In this document: positions 25,562 to 34,895 of the stretch, piece by piece
How positions within the stretch are numbered: position 1 is the first letter of the stretch
Layout: each line of letters starts with the position of its first letter
NCBI GenBank assembly: GCA_011742915.1
Contig: JAAQTN010000003.1
Location: 62,001-126,000, forward strand
DNA: 64,000 nucleotides
From: Billgrantia desiderata
GTDB lineage: Bacteria > Pseudomonadota > Gammaproteobacteria > Pseudomonadales > Halomonadaceae
Reading direction: 5' to 3'
Position numbers and translations under genes: made by a program
Notes under the pieces: model-generated
Told to the model about the DNA's origin: nothing
What the model saw: only the letters and a program-made list of their open reading frames with translations
Databases searched by the model: none

Positions 25562-27703
25562 ATGTCCATCCGGCACCGCCCGCTCCTCTCCCTGGTCCTC
25601 GCCTGTGTCTTCGGCTTGTCGATGCTGCTCGGCGCGTCCGCGCAAGCCTTCGAACTTTCCCAGGTGAAGGCGGGGTTCCCCAGCGCCACGCGACTGGCGG
25701 AAGTGGAGGCCGAGCATGCCGCCAAGGCGGTCTACGCCGGCGAGACCCTGCTCGGCTACGCCTTCGAGACCGATGACATTGCGCCGATTCCGGCCTACTC
25801 CGGCAAACCGATCAACATGCTGGTGGGCATCGACCTGGAGGCCCGCATCACCCAGGCCACCATTCTCGGCCACGAAGAGCCGATCATGCTGGTGGGCATC
25901 CCCGAGCAGCGCCTGGTCGACTATGCCGACGCCCACGTTCCCCATTACGTCAGCGAGCGGCTGCGCGTCGGTGAAAACCTGGACGCCATCTCCGGCGCCA
26001 CGGTCACCGTGATCGTGCTCACCGAGACGGTGATGCGTTCCGCCCGGCGGGTGGCCGCCGAGCAGGGGCTGATCGACGATCCGCTGGCCACGCCGCCAGC
26101 CGAGGTGCGCTACGACGTGTTCGAGCCGGCTGACTGGGAAACCCTGGTGGGCGACGGCACCATTCGCCGCCTGCACCTGACCCACGGCGAGATCGACGCG
26201 GCCTTCGTCGGCACCGCGGCCGAGGAGTACGCCAGCGGTGCGGCCCCCGACAGCACCTTCATCGACCTCTACGTGACCTATCTCAACGCCCCCACCGCCG
26301 GCCGCAACCTGCTCGGCGACGTGGTCTACGAGCAGCTGATGGAGCGCCTGGAAGAGGGCGAGCACGCCATCGGCGTGATGGCCAGTGGCGACTACTCCTT
26401 CAAGGGCTCGGGCTATGTGCGCGGCGGCATCTTCGATCGCGTCGAGGCGGCCCAGGGCAACACCAACATCGCCTTCCAGGACCGCGACCACCGTCGCATC
26501 GTGCGCTTGGCCATCGACGGAGCGCCCAGGCTGACCGAGCGCGACATCTTCATCGTGCGCAACGAGGCCGAGTTCGACCCCGGCGAGCCCTGGGAGCTGG
26601 GCCTGCTGGTGCGCCGGGCCGCCGGGCCGCTGGAAACCGAGTTCGTGCGCTTCAACGCCCACTACAGCATTCCCGAGCGCTTCATCGAACGCTTCGAAGC
26701 ACCAGTGGAAGAAGCGCTGTGGGTCCAGGTGTGGCGCGACCGCACCTTCCAGATCGCCGTGCTCGGCGCCGGCCTGACCGTACTGACGGCGATCATGCTG
26801 TTCCAGGACGTGCTGGTGCGCTACCCGCGCGTGCTCGCCCCGCTGCGCGTCGGTTTCCTGATCTACACCGTGACGTTCATCGGCTGGTACTCCCTGGCGC
26901 AGCTCTCGGTGGTCAACATCCTCACCTTCGTGCACTCGCTGATGGGCGGCTTCAGCTGGGAGTCGTTCCTCATCGACCCGATGATGTTCATCCTCTGGTC
27001 GTTCGTCGCCGTCACGCTGCTGATGTGGGGCCGCGGCGTGTTCTGCGGCTGGCTGTGCCCCTTCGGCGCCATGCAGGAGCTGATCAACAAGGCCGCACGC
27101 AAGCTCAGGGTGCCTCAGTTCGAGCTGCCCTTCGCCGTGCACGAGCGGCTGTGGGCGCTGAAGTACATCATTCTGCTGGCGCTGTTCGCCGTCTCGCTGC
27201 ACTCGCTGGGCCAGGCCGAGCGCTACGCTGAGGTGGAGCCGTTCAAGACCGCCGTGACCATGCGCTTCCAACGCGAGTGGGCCTTCCTGGCCTATGCCCT
27301 TGGCCTGCTCGCCATCTCGGCCTTCACCCACAAGGCCTACTGCCGCTACATCTGTCCGCTAGGCGCGGGGCTCGCGATTCCCGCCCGCCTGCGCCTGTTC
27401 GACTGGCTCAAGCGCCACCGCGGCAGCTGCGGCACCCCCTGTCAGATCTGCGCCAACGAATGCGAAGTGCAGGCCATCCACCCCGACGGCCGCATCAATG
27501 CCAACGAGTGTCATTACTGCCTGGACTGCCAGGTGACCTACCACGACGACCGGCGCTGTCCGCCGATGGTCAAGCGCCGCAAACGCTTCGAGAAGGCCGC
27601 TCGCGCCTCCTCCAAGGGCGGTGCCGTTGAATCCTTCCCGGCCGACGCTGCGCAGGGCAGCCAGGCCAAACTGCAGCGCATTCCCACTCTTCAGGAGGAG
27701 TGA
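25562..27703 (+). CDS. nosR: NosR, membrane flavoprotein/iron-sulfur protein for nitrous oxide reduction
   Basis: 713 residues, starting at the second ATG (AAGGA six bases upstream; the ATG at 25556 abuts it). Signal peptide to about residue 29; periplasmic FMN-binding domain with the covalent flavin motif ISGATVTV; then several membrane helices (about residues 395-620); cytoplasmic motifs CGWLCPFG and CRYICPLG, and a ferredoxin part with CGTPCQICANEC and CHYCLDCQ. NosR passes electrons to NosZ and is needed for nos expression. First gene of nosRZDFYL. Confidence 0.95.
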   Translation: MSIRHRPLLSLVLACVFGLSMLLGASAQAFELSQVKAGFPSATRLAEVEAEHAAKAVYAGETLLGYAFETDDIAPIPAYSGKPINMLVGIDLEARITQATILGHEEPIMLVGIPEQRLVDYADAHVPHYVSERLRVGENLDAISGATVTVIVLTETVMRSARRVAAEQGLIDDPLATPPAEVRYDVFEPADWETLVGDGTIRRLHLTHGEIDAAFVGTAAEEYASGAAPDSTFIDLYVTYLNAPTAGRNLLGDVVYEQLMERLEEGEHAIGVMASGDYSFKGSGYVRGGIFDRVEAAQGNTNIAFQDRDHRRIVRLAIDGAPRLTERDIFIVRNEAEFDPGEPWELGLLVRRAAGPLETEFVRFNAHYSIPERFIERFEAPVEEALWVQVWRDRTFQIAVLGAGLTVLTAIMLFQDVLVRYPRVLAPLRVGFLIYTVTFIGWYSLAQLSVVNILTFVHSLMGGFSWESFLIDPMMFILWSFVAVTLLMWGRGVFCGWLCPFGAMQELINKAARKLRVPQFELPFAVHERLWALKYIILLALFAVSLHSLGQAERYAEVEPFKTAVTMRFQREWAFLAYALGLLAISAFTHKAYCRYICPLGAGLAIPARLRLFDWLKRHRGSCGTPCQICANECEVQAIHPDGRINANECHYCLDCQVTYHDDRRCPPMVKRRKRFEKAARASSKGGAVESFPADAAQGSQAKLQRIPTLQEE

Positions 27704-27706
27704 ACC

Positions 27707-29602
27707 ATGAGCGACAAGAACGACCACATCAAGGACCTCAGCCGCCGAAACTTCCTGCGCAACAGCGCAGTGACCGGCGTGGCCGGGGCCAGCCTGGCGG
27801 GCGGCTTCGGCGCCGGTGCCCTGGTGCGTAGCCGCCCCGCCGAGGCGGCGACCAACAACGAACACCACGTGGAGCCGGGTGAGCTGGACGAATACTACGG
27901 CTTCTGGAGCGGCGGTCACTCCGGTGAGGTGCGCATCCTCGGCGTGCCCTCCATGCGCGAACTGCTGCGCATCCCGGTATTCAACGTCGACAGCGCCACC
28001 GGCTGGGGCATCACCAACGAGTCCAAGCGCGTGCTGGGGGAGAACGCCCCGCTCAACGGCGACACCCACCACCCCAAGGTGAGCTACACCGACGCCCGCT
28101 ACGACGGCCGCTGGTGCTTCATCAACGACAAGCTGAACACCCGGGTGGCGCGTATCCGCCTGGACATTATGCGTGCCGACAAGATTCTCACCATTCCCAA
28201 CGTGCAGTCGATCCACGGCCTCACCCTGCAGCGCGTGCCGAGTACCGAGCGGGTCTTCGCGGCAGGCGAGATGATCGTGCCGCTGAACAACAACGGCGAG
28301 CACCTGGACGATCCGTCCGAATACTGGACCATGATGACGTGTATCGACGCCGAGACCATGGAGTTCAAGTGGCAGGCGATCGTCGACGGTAACCTGGACA
28401 ACTGCGATACCGACTACACCGGCCGCTTCGTCGCCGCCTCCTGCTACAACTCGGCGCGCGGCATGACCCTGCCGGAAATGATGGGCCCAGAGCGCGACTG
28501 GACGGTGATCTTCGACGTCCCCGCCATCGAAGCGGCCGTTGCCGCCGGCAACTACACCACCATCGGCGACTCCCCGGTGCCGGTGGTCGACGCCCGCGAG
28601 CAGGCCCACCAAGGCCGCAACGCCTTCGCCCTCTATGTGCCGACCCCGCGCAGTCCGCACGGCGTCAACACCGCGCCGCCGGAAGGCAAGTACTGCGTGG
28701 TCAGCGGCAAGCTGTCGCCGACCTGTACCGTGATCGAGTGGTCCCGCGTGGCCGAGTGGTTCGACGGCGGCCTGTCCGACCCGCGCGACGTCGTGGTGGC
28801 CGAGCCGGAAGTGGGCCTGGGGCCGCTGCACACCACCTACGACAACCGCGGCAACGCCTACACCTCGCTGTTCCTCGACAGCCAGGTGGTGAAGTGGAAC
28901 ATCGAGGATGCCATTCGCGCCTACAACGGCGAGGAGGTGAACTACATTCGCGACCGCATCGACGTGCACTACAACATTGGCCATATCAAGGCCTCGCTGG
29001 CCTGTAGCCGCGACGTCGACGGCAAGTATCTCACCGCGCTGTGCAAGTTCTCCAAGGACCGCTTCCTGCCGGTAGGCCCGATGCATGCCGAGAACGATCA
29101 GCTGATCGACATCACCGGCGAGCAGATGAAGCTGATTCACGACGGCCCGACCTACGCCGAACCCCACGATGCGCTGATGATTCGTGCCGATCAGCTCAAC
29201 CCGTCCCAGGTCTACACCCGCGACGATCCCTACTTCGCCGAGACCGTGGCCATGGCCCACGCCGATGGCGTCACGCTGGAGACGGACAACAAGGTCATCC
29301 GCGACGGCAACAAGGTGCGCGTCTACATGACCTCCGTGGCGCCGAGCTTCGGCACCACCGAGTTCCGCGTGAAGCAGGGCGACGAAGTCACCATCGTGGT
29401 CACCAACATGGACACCATCGAGGACGTCAGCCACGGCTTCGCCCTGGTCAACCACGGCATCAACTTCGAGATCCATCCGCAGCAGACCTCGTCGGTGACC
29501 TTCGTGGCCGACAAGCCTGGGGTCCACTGGTACTACTGCAGCTGGTTCTGCCACGCCCTGCACATGGAGATGTCAGGTCGCATGCTCGTAGAACCCGCAT
29601 GA
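27707..29602 (+). CDS. nosZ: Nitrous-oxide reductase, clade I
   Basis: 631 residues, three bases after nosR. Tat signal LSRRNFLRNSAVTGVAGAS (twin arginines at 13-14). The beta-propeller holds the histidines of the CuZ centre (for example DTHHPK, NEHHVE-type and DVHYN stretches), and the C-terminal cupredoxin carries the CuA motif YYCSWFCHALHMEM. Converts N2O to N2 in the periplasm. The Tat signal and linkage to nosR place it in clade I. Confidence 0.97.
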   Translation: MSDKNDHIKDLSRRNFLRNSAVTGVAGASLAGGFGAGALVRSRPAEAATNNEHHVEPGELDEYYGFWSGGHSGEVRILGVPSMRELLRIPVFNVDSATGWGITNESKRVLGENAPLNGDTHHPKVSYTDARYDGRWCFINDKLNTRVARIRLDIMRADKILTIPNVQSIHGLTLQRVPSTERVFAAGEMIVPLNNNGEHLDDPSEYWTMMTCIDAETMEFKWQAIVDGNLDNCDTDYTGRFVAASCYNSARGMTLPEMMGPERDWTVIFDVPAIEAAVAAGNYTTIGDSPVPVVDAREQAHQGRNAFALYVPTPRSPHGVNTAPPEGKYCVVSGKLSPTCTVIEWSRVAEWFDGGLSDPRDVVVAEPEVGLGPLHTTYDNRGNAYTSLFLDSQVVKWNIEDAIRAYNGEEVNYIRDRIDVHYNIGHIKASLACSRDVDGKYLTALCKFSKDRFLPVGPMHAENDQLIDITGEQMKLIHDGPTYAEPHDALMIRADQLNPSQVYTRDDPYFAETVAMAHADGVTLETDNKVIRDGNKVRVYMTSVAPSFGTTEFRVKQGDEVTIVVTNMDTIEDVSHGFALVNHGINFEIHPQQTSSVTFVADKPGVHWYYCSWFCHALHMEMSGRMLVEPA

Positions 29603-29613
29603 CGATGTAACCC

Positions 29614-29636
29614 GGCCGGCCCCCGCGGGGCCGGCC
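29614..29636 (+). terminator. Strong hairpin between nosZ and nosD
   Basis: Perfect 10-bp stem GGCCGGCCCC / GGGGCCGGCC with a CGC loop, 11 bp after nosZ and 24 bp before nosD. No T-run follows, so it is more likely an mRNA stabiliser or partial attenuator that keeps nosZ transcript above nosDFYL than a full stop. Confidence 0.55.
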
Positions 29637-29660
29637 ACTGCAACACCCGAGGTGACCGTA

Positions 29661-30968
29661 ATGCAACATACTCTTTTCTCATTCCTGGGCGGCTGCGCCC
29701 TGCTGCTGACGGCAACGTTTGCCTTCGGCGAGCTGCGCATCGAGCCCGGCGACGGTCCTCTCCAAGCTCATATCGATACGGCCGCGCCTGGCAGCGAGCT
29801 GACGCTCGCCGCCGGGATCCATATCGGCGGTATCCTGATCGATAAACCCTTGATTCTGCGCGGCGAGCCCGGCGCCATTCTCGACGGCGAGGGCAGCGGC
29901 GACGTGATTCGCGTGCGCGCCCCGGATGTGCGCATCGAGGGCCTGACCCTGCGTAACTCCGGTTTCAACCTGACCGACATGAACGCCGGCATTCACGCCG
30001 AACGCGAAGCCCACCGCATCCACGTCGAGAACAACGTGATGGAGAACGTGGCCTTCGGCGTCTGGGCGTGGCACCTGGAAGCGCCCAATGTAATCGGCAA
30101 CCGCATCGCCGGTAACACCAGTGTCCGTTCGCAGGACCGCGGAGATGCCATCCGCCTGTACAACATCAGCGGCGGCACCATTGCCGACAACGACGTGCGC
30201 GACTCACGCGACGCCATCTACGTCGATACCAGCCGCGACCTGACCTTTCGCAACAACCGCCTGCGCGACTCGCGCTTCGGCATCCATTACATGTTCACCC
30301 ACGGCGGCAAGATCGTGGGCAACCACACCAGCGGCACCCGGGCCGGCTATGCGCTGATGATGTCCCGCGATCTGGAAGTGGTGAACAACCGCTCCGAGCG
30401 CGACATGAACTACGGCATCCTGATGAACTACGTCAACTACAGCACCATCGCCGGCAACGACATTCGCGGCATTACCGCCTGGCACGGGCCCGGCGGCAGC
30501 GAGCACGGCGTGACCCTGGGCGCCGAAGGCAAGGCGCTGTTCATCTACAACTCCCAGCACAACGAGATTCGCGGCAACCGCCTGGCCGATAGCGAGATGG
30601 GCATCCACCTGACAGCAGGCTCGGAGAACAACCGGCTCTACGCCAACGCCTTCATCAACAACCGCCAGCAGGTGATGTACGTGGCCACCCGCCATCAGGA
30701 GTGGTCCCGGGATGGCCGCGGCAACTACTGGAGCGACTATCTGGGCTGGGACCTGGACGGCGACGGGATCGGCGATACCCCCTACGAGCCCAACGACGCC
30801 GTGGACCGCCTGCTGTGGCGCCACCCCGAGGCGCGCCTGCTGCTGCACAGCCCCGCCGTGGTCGCGCTACGCTGGGTACAGCGCCAGTTCCCGATCTTCC
30901 GTGCCCAGGGCGTGCAGGACAGCGCCCCGTTGATGCACGCCCCCGACCTTGGAGAAGCCCAATCATGA
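29661..30968 (+). CDS. nosD: NosD, periplasmic copper-site maturation protein of NosZ
   Basis: 435 residues. Signal peptide to about residue 25 (ends AFAFGELRIEPGDG), followed by a right-handed beta-helix of CASH repeats (N-x-I, R-D-A-I-Y-V-D, GIHYMFTHGG). NosD acts with the NosFY ABC transporter to assemble the CuZ centre. ATG at 29661 is favoured over GTG at 29652 because GAGGTG is correctly spaced to it. Its TGA overlaps the nosF ATG. Confidence 0.95.
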   Translation: MQHTLFSFLGGCALLLTATFAFGELRIEPGDGPLQAHIDTAAPGSELTLAAGIHIGGILIDKPLILRGEPGAILDGEGSGDVIRVRAPDVRIEGLTLRNSGFNLTDMNAGIHAEREAHRIHVENNVMENVAFGVWAWHLEAPNVIGNRIAGNTSVRSQDRGDAIRLYNISGGTIADNDVRDSRDAIYVDTSRDLTFRNNRLRDSRFGIHYMFTHGGKIVGNHTSGTRAGYALMMSRDLEVVNNRSERDMNYGILMNYVNYSTIAGNDIRGITAWHGPGGSEHGVTLGAEGKALFIYNSQHNEIRGNRLADSEMGIHLTAGSENNRLYANAFINNRQQVMYVATRHQEWSRDGRGNYWSDYLGWDLDGDGIGDTPYEPNDAVDRLLWRHPEARLLLHSPAVVALRWVQRQFPIFRAQGVQDSAPLMHAPDLGEAQS

Positions 30969-31912
30969 ATCCGGTAATCGAATGTCGCGGGCTGACCAAG
31001 CGCCACGGCGACCTGACCCGCCTCGACGCCCTCGACCTCACCGTCAAGGAGGGCGAGGTACTCGCCCTGCTGGGCCACAACGGCGCCGGCAAGACCACCA
31101 CCATGAAGCTGATTCTGGGCCTGATCTCGCCCAGCGCAGGTTCGCTCGAAGTGCTCGGCGGCGCCCCCGACGGCGCGCATGCCGAAATCCTGCGCCGCCA
31201 TCTGGGCTATCTGCCGGAGAACGTCAGCTTCTACGAGCAGCTCAGCGGTCGTGAAGTGCTCGATTACTTCGCCCGGCTCAAGCGGATCGATCGTCGCCAG
31301 GTGGATGAATTGCTCGAGAAGGTGGGCCTGGGCCACGCGGCCAAGCGTCGGGTCAAGACCTACTCCAAGGGCATGCGCCAGCGCCTCGGGCTGGCCCAGG
31401 CGCTGCTCGGCGAGCCACGCCTGTTGCTGCTCGACGAGCCCACCACCGGGCTCGACCCCGCCGCCACCCGCGACTTCTACGAAACCGTGCGCGAGCTGCG
31501 CGAGCGAGGCTGCACCGTGCTGCTTTCCTCCCACGTGCTGCCGGGGGTGGAGCCCTACATCGACCGCGCGCTGATCCTCGGCGCCGGCCGGCGCCTGGCG
31601 CTGGGCAGCCTCGAGGAGCTTCGCCACGAGGCATCGCTGCCGCTGACCATTCGCGCCAAGGGCCGCTGGCCCGGGGTCGACTGGTCCGCCGGCTGGGACG
31701 ATACGCGCATCGCCCCGCGCTATCTCAACGGCTCGGCGCTGGAACTCGGCGTGCACCCCTCGGCCAAGATGAGCGCCTTGCGCCGGCTGACCGGCACGCC
31801 GGGGGTCGAGGACATCGACGTGCTGCCGCCGACGCTGGAGCACTTGTACGCTCACTTCTCGGCGCCCGTCGCCGCGGCTTCGTCCACCTCCGATCAGCGA
31901 GGCACGCCATGA
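30965..31912 (+). CDS. nosF: NosF, ABC transporter ATPase for NosZ maturation
   Basis: 315 residues. Walker A GHNGAGKTT, signature YSKGMRQRLGLAQAL and Walker B LLLLDEPTTGLDP are intact, with a C-terminal extension of about 90 residues usual for NosF. It energises NosY and interacts with NosD. Overlaps nosD by four bases and nosY by four, so translation is coupled. Confidence 0.95.
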   Translation: MNPVIECRGLTKRHGDLTRLDALDLTVKEGEVLALLGHNGAGKTTTMKLILGLISPSAGSLEVLGGAPDGAHAEILRRHLGYLPENVSFYEQLSGREVLDYFARLKRIDRRQVDELLEKVGLGHAAKRRVKTYSKGMRQRLGLAQALLGEPRLLLLDEPTTGLDPAATRDFYETVRELRERGCTVLLSSHVLPGVEPYIDRALILGAGRRLALGSLEELRHEASLPLTIRAKGRWPGVDWSAGWDDTRIAPRYLNGSALELGVHPSAKMSALRRLTGTPGVEDIDVLPPTLEHLYAHFSAPVAAASSTSDQRGTP

Positions 31913-32733
31913 ACACCACCTTTATCGTCGCCCGCAAGGAGTTCCAGGACGGACTGCGCAATCGCTGGGTGCTGGCCATCGCCCTGATCCTGGCCGCACT
32001 CGCCGTCGGTATCGCCTGGTTCGGCGCTGCCGCCAGCGGCGGCATGGGCTTCACCTCACTGGCCACCACGGTAGTCAGCCTGTCGACCCTGGCGGTATTC
32101 CTGATCCCGCTGATCGCCCTGCTGCTGGCCTACGATGCCGTGGTCGGCGAGCAGGAATCCGGCACCCTGCTGCTGCTGCTCACCTATCCGCTCAGCCGCA
32201 CCTCGCTGCTGCTGGGCAAGTTCCTCGGCCACGGCCTGATCCTGGGTGCCGCCACAGCGCTGGGCTTCGGCATTGCCGGGGTGGTGATCGCCTTCGCCGC
32301 CGATGGCGTGGCGCTCGGCGATCTTATCGCCAGCCTCGGCCTGTTGATCCTCAGCAGCGTGCTGCTGGGCTGGGTGTTCATCGCCTTCGCCTATCTGATC
32401 AGCGTGTGGGTGACCGAAAAGGCGCGCGCCGCCGGGCTGGCACTGGGCGTGTGGTTCCTGTTCGTGCTGGTGTTCGATCTCGGCCTGCTGGCGCTGCTGG
32501 TGAGCGTGCAGAGCGGCGGCGACTGGCTGCCGTGGCTGCTGCTGCTCAATCCCACCGACGGTTTCCGCCTGATCAACATGGTCGGCTTCGAATCCGCCCA
32601 GGCCTACACCGGGGTGACCGCCATCGCCCAGAACACCGCCTTCCATGCCGGCTGGCTGCTGCTGATTCTGGTCGGCTGGATCGTGGCTCCGCTGGGACTG
32701 GCCATCCTGCGCTTTCGCCACCATTCCGCCTGA
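31909..32733 (+). CDS. nosY: NosY, ABC transporter permease for NosZ maturation
   Basis: 274 residues with six hydrophobic segments. NTTFIVARKEFQDGLRNRWV at the start and YDAVVGEQESGTLLLLLTYP are typical of NosY-type ABC-2 permeases. Works with NosF and NosD in the copper-site assembly of NosZ. Confidence 0.94.
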   Translation: MNTTFIVARKEFQDGLRNRWVLAIALILAALAVGIAWFGAAASGGMGFTSLATTVVSLSTLAVFLIPLIALLLAYDAVVGEQESGTLLLLLTYPLSRTSLLLGKFLGHGLILGAATALGFGIAGVVIAFAADGVALGDLIASLGLLILSSVLLGWVFIAFAYLISVWVTEKARAAGLALGVWFLFVLVFDLGLLALLVSVQSGGDWLPWLLLLNPTDGFRLINMVGFESAQAYTGVTAIAQNTAFHAGWLLLILVGWIVAPLGLAILRFRHHSA

Positions 32734-32776
32734 CCCGACCGGCCCTGACCCGGCCTGACCGTTTTGGAGAACGACC

Positions 32777-33373
32777 ATGACTCGCACCACCCTCGCCGCC
32801 CTGGTTCTCGCCGTGTTGCTGGCCGGCTGCAGCGGCAGCGAAGACAAGCCTCTCGCCGCGGCCCAGCCGATCACCGACGGCGACAGCTGCCACGTCTGCG
32901 GCATGCTGATCGCGGATTTGCCGGGTCCCAAGGGCCAGGCCTACCTGAATCGCGACGATGCGGTACGCAAGTTCTGCTCCACCACCGACATGTTCGCCTT
33001 CCTGCTGCAGCCGGAGAACGAGAACCGCCTGAGCCATGCCTGGGTCCACGACGTGGCCGTGACCCCCTGGAGCCGGCCGGCCGACGACGCCTTCATCCTG
33101 GCCAGTGAAGCCTGGTACGTGGCGGGCCACGATCAGCGTGGCGCCATGGGCCATACACTGGCATCCTTCAGGGAGCGCCACCACGCCGAGGCCTTCAGCG
33201 AGACCCATGGCGGCGAGGTGCTGGCCTTCGGCGACATCGACCTGGAGCTGCTGACCGAGCTCGCGCGGGCGGATGCCAGCATGCAGCACAACGGCGGCAT
33301 GCCCGGCCACGCAGGCCATGGCAACGAAGTGAACGACCACGCCGGTCATGGTGGCGCCATGCACGGCCACTGA
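32777..33373 (+). CDS. nosL: NosL, copper-binding lipoprotein
   Basis: 198 residues. Lipobox LLAGC with the lipidated cysteine at 18; metal site CHVCGM at about residues 37-42. NosL delivers Cu(I) for NosZ. A C-terminal histidine-rich tail (GHAGHGNEVNDHAGHGG) is longer than usual and may hold extra metal. Preceded by TTTTGGAGAACGACC. Confidence 0.94.
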   Translation: MTRTTLAALVLAVLLAGCSGSEDKPLAAAQPITDGDSCHVCGMLIADLPGPKGQAYLNRDDAVRKFCSTTDMFAFLLQPENENRLSHAWVHDVAVTPWSRPADDAFILASEAWYVAGHDQRGAMGHTLASFRERHHAEAFSETHGGEVLAFGDIDLELLTELARADASMQHNGGMPGHAGHGNEVNDHAGHGGAMHGH

Positions 33374-33403
33374 TACGCACCCACTGCAGGAGGGGTCCAG
33401 CCC

Positions 33404-33793
33404 ATGGTCATGAAGCTCACCTCGCGTGCCATCGCCATCCTGCTGATATCGCTGAGCCAGGCCGCCTGGTCCGGCGATGCCACCGCCCCACCGCTGGTCG
33501 GCGACGCGCAGCGCGGCGCCGACATGGCCAAGCTGTGCACCAGCTGCCACGGTCATCAGGGGCGCAGCGTGACCTCCCGCTACCCGAGCATCGCCGGCAT
33601 GGGCGAAGCGCGTTTCATCGCCGGCATGCAGGCGCTGCGGGCCGGCGAGCGCGGCCACCTCATGGCCAGCATGACCCGCGGCCTCAGCGATCAGGACATT
33701 GCCGACCTGGCGGCCTACTATTCACAGTTTGAACCCCAGCCACAGCTGGAACCGCGCGCCGAGGACACCGACGCCGACGCAAGCGCACCGTGA
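33404..33793 (+). CDS. Periplasmic monohaem cytochrome c (c4/c553-like)
   Basis: 129 residues. Signal peptide ends near QAAWSGDA; haem motif CTSCHGHQGRS at about residue 45; methionine ligand likely in MASMTRGLSDQDIADLAAY. It is 30 bp after nosL with GGAGGGG as ribosome-binding site, so it is probably in the nos transcript and may shuttle electrons to NosZ. The acidic tail (EPRAEDTDADASAP) is unusual. Confidence 0.85.
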   Translation: MVMKLTSRAIAILLISLSQAAWSGDATAPPLVGDAQRGADMAKLCTSCHGHQGRSVTSRYPSIAGMGEARFIAGMQALRAGERGHLMASMTRGLSDQDIADLAAYYSQFEPQPQLEPRAEDTDADASAP

Positions 33794-33884
33794 GGCCACT
33801 CCTTGCCGTAACCGAGACCTGACGGGGTCGGCGCGGCGCGCTGCGAGTGCTACCATCCCAGGCCTGTCGATCAGGAACACGAAC

Positions 33885-34463
33885 ATGACCCGATCCCTTC
33901 GGCCACGCGCCGCCCGGCGGCGGCTCGCCGGCCTGGTGCCTACGGCCCTGCTGGCGGCCTTTCCCTTTGCCAACGTGGCGCTGGCCACCAACTACAACGT
34001 GAGCGACGTCGAAGCCCACGGCCACTGGCACTCGGTGGCCCTGTCGCTGGGCGAGGAGCGCCACTTCCGCGCCTTGGAGCAGCACAGCTACAGCGACTCC
34101 ATCCTCAGCGTGAACTACACTCCCGGCGTGTGCGACCTGCCGTGGCTGGAAGTGCGCGTCGAACTCGAGGAGCTCCAGTCGGAGAGCCGCGTGGCCAACC
34201 TGGTGCCCGGCGACCTGCGGGTCGACTACGCCACCATCCACAGCGGTGCCGCGGAGTTCATCACCCAGCGCGGCGACCGCGGCTTCTACGTCAACTTCTA
34301 TCTCGACGAGCTGGACCTGCTGATCGACGAAATGCGCGAGGGCGAGACCCTGCGGCTGCGCTTCGACCGCGGCGACGAGGACTACTGGTTCATGAGCTTC
34401 GATCTGGCCGGCGCCGGCGACGCCATCGCCCGCGCCGAGCGGCTGTGCGAGGCGGCCGGCTGA
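33885..34463 (+). CDS. Exported protein of unknown function
   Basis: 192 residues. A basic N-terminus (MTRSLRPRAARRRLAG) and a hydrophobic stretch (LVPTALLAAFPFANVALA) form a signal peptide. The rest is mixed alpha/beta with no recognised domain. It overlaps the next gene by one base, so the two are coupled. Position after the nos operon may be coincidental. Confidence 0.7.
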   Translation: MTRSLRPRAARRRLAGLVPTALLAAFPFANVALATNYNVSDVEAHGHWHSVALSLGEERHFRALEQHSYSDSILSVNYTPGVCDLPWLEVRVELEELQSESRVANLVPGDLRVDYATIHSGAAEFITQRGDRGFYVNFYLDELDLLIDEMREGETLRLRFDRGDEDYWFMSFDLAGAGDAIARAERLCEAAG

Positions 34464-34825
34464 TGGCGACGCTGCTGTTCCGGCTGGCCAACGTCTCCGA
34501 GGAGGAAGCCTGGGAGGTACGCCGGCTGCTCGACGAACACGGCTTCGATACCTACGAGACCCACGCCGGCTTCTGGCGCCTGGGGGTCGATGCCATCTGG
34601 CTGCGCGACGACACCCAGCTGGAAGCGGCGCGGGAAGTGCTCGCCCGCTACCAGGCCGAGCGGCAGGAGCGGGTGCAGCAGGAACATGCCGAGCGGGTCG
34701 AGCGCGGCCAGGCGCCCACGCTGTGGCAGCGCTTGCGCCATCACCCCCTGCAGATGCTGCTGGTGGTGTGCGCCGTGGCGGCGATATTGGCGCTGACTTT
34801 AGTGCCCTTCCTGGGCCTCATCTAG
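34463..34825 (+). CDS. DUF6164-like small membrane protein
   Basis: 120 residues. N-terminal domain MATLLFRLANVSEEEAWEVR...FWRLGVDAIWLRDDTQLE resembles the DUF6164 family (a signal-transduction-like or DUF2007-like fold), followed by one C-terminal transmembrane helix. Start overlaps the previous stop (TGATG). Function unknown. Confidence 0.7.
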   Translation: MATLLFRLANVSEEEAWEVRRLLDEHGFDTYETHAGFWRLGVDAIWLRDDTQLEAAREVLARYQAERQERVQQEHAERVERGQAPTLWQRLRHHPLQMLLVVCAVAAILALTLVPFLGLI

Positions 34826-34855
34826 GCTCTGCCGGAAAACTGCCTGACACGACAG

Positions 34856-34877
34856 CCGCCGCCCGCGGGCGGCGGCT
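34856..34877. terminator. Hairpin between convergent genes
   Basis: Near-perfect palindrome GCCGCCGCCCGCGGGCGGCGGC between the DUF6164-like gene and the convergent nirS-operon end. It can end transcription from both sides. Confidence 0.55.
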
Positions 34878-34895
34878 TGCCTTTGGCGGCTCATC

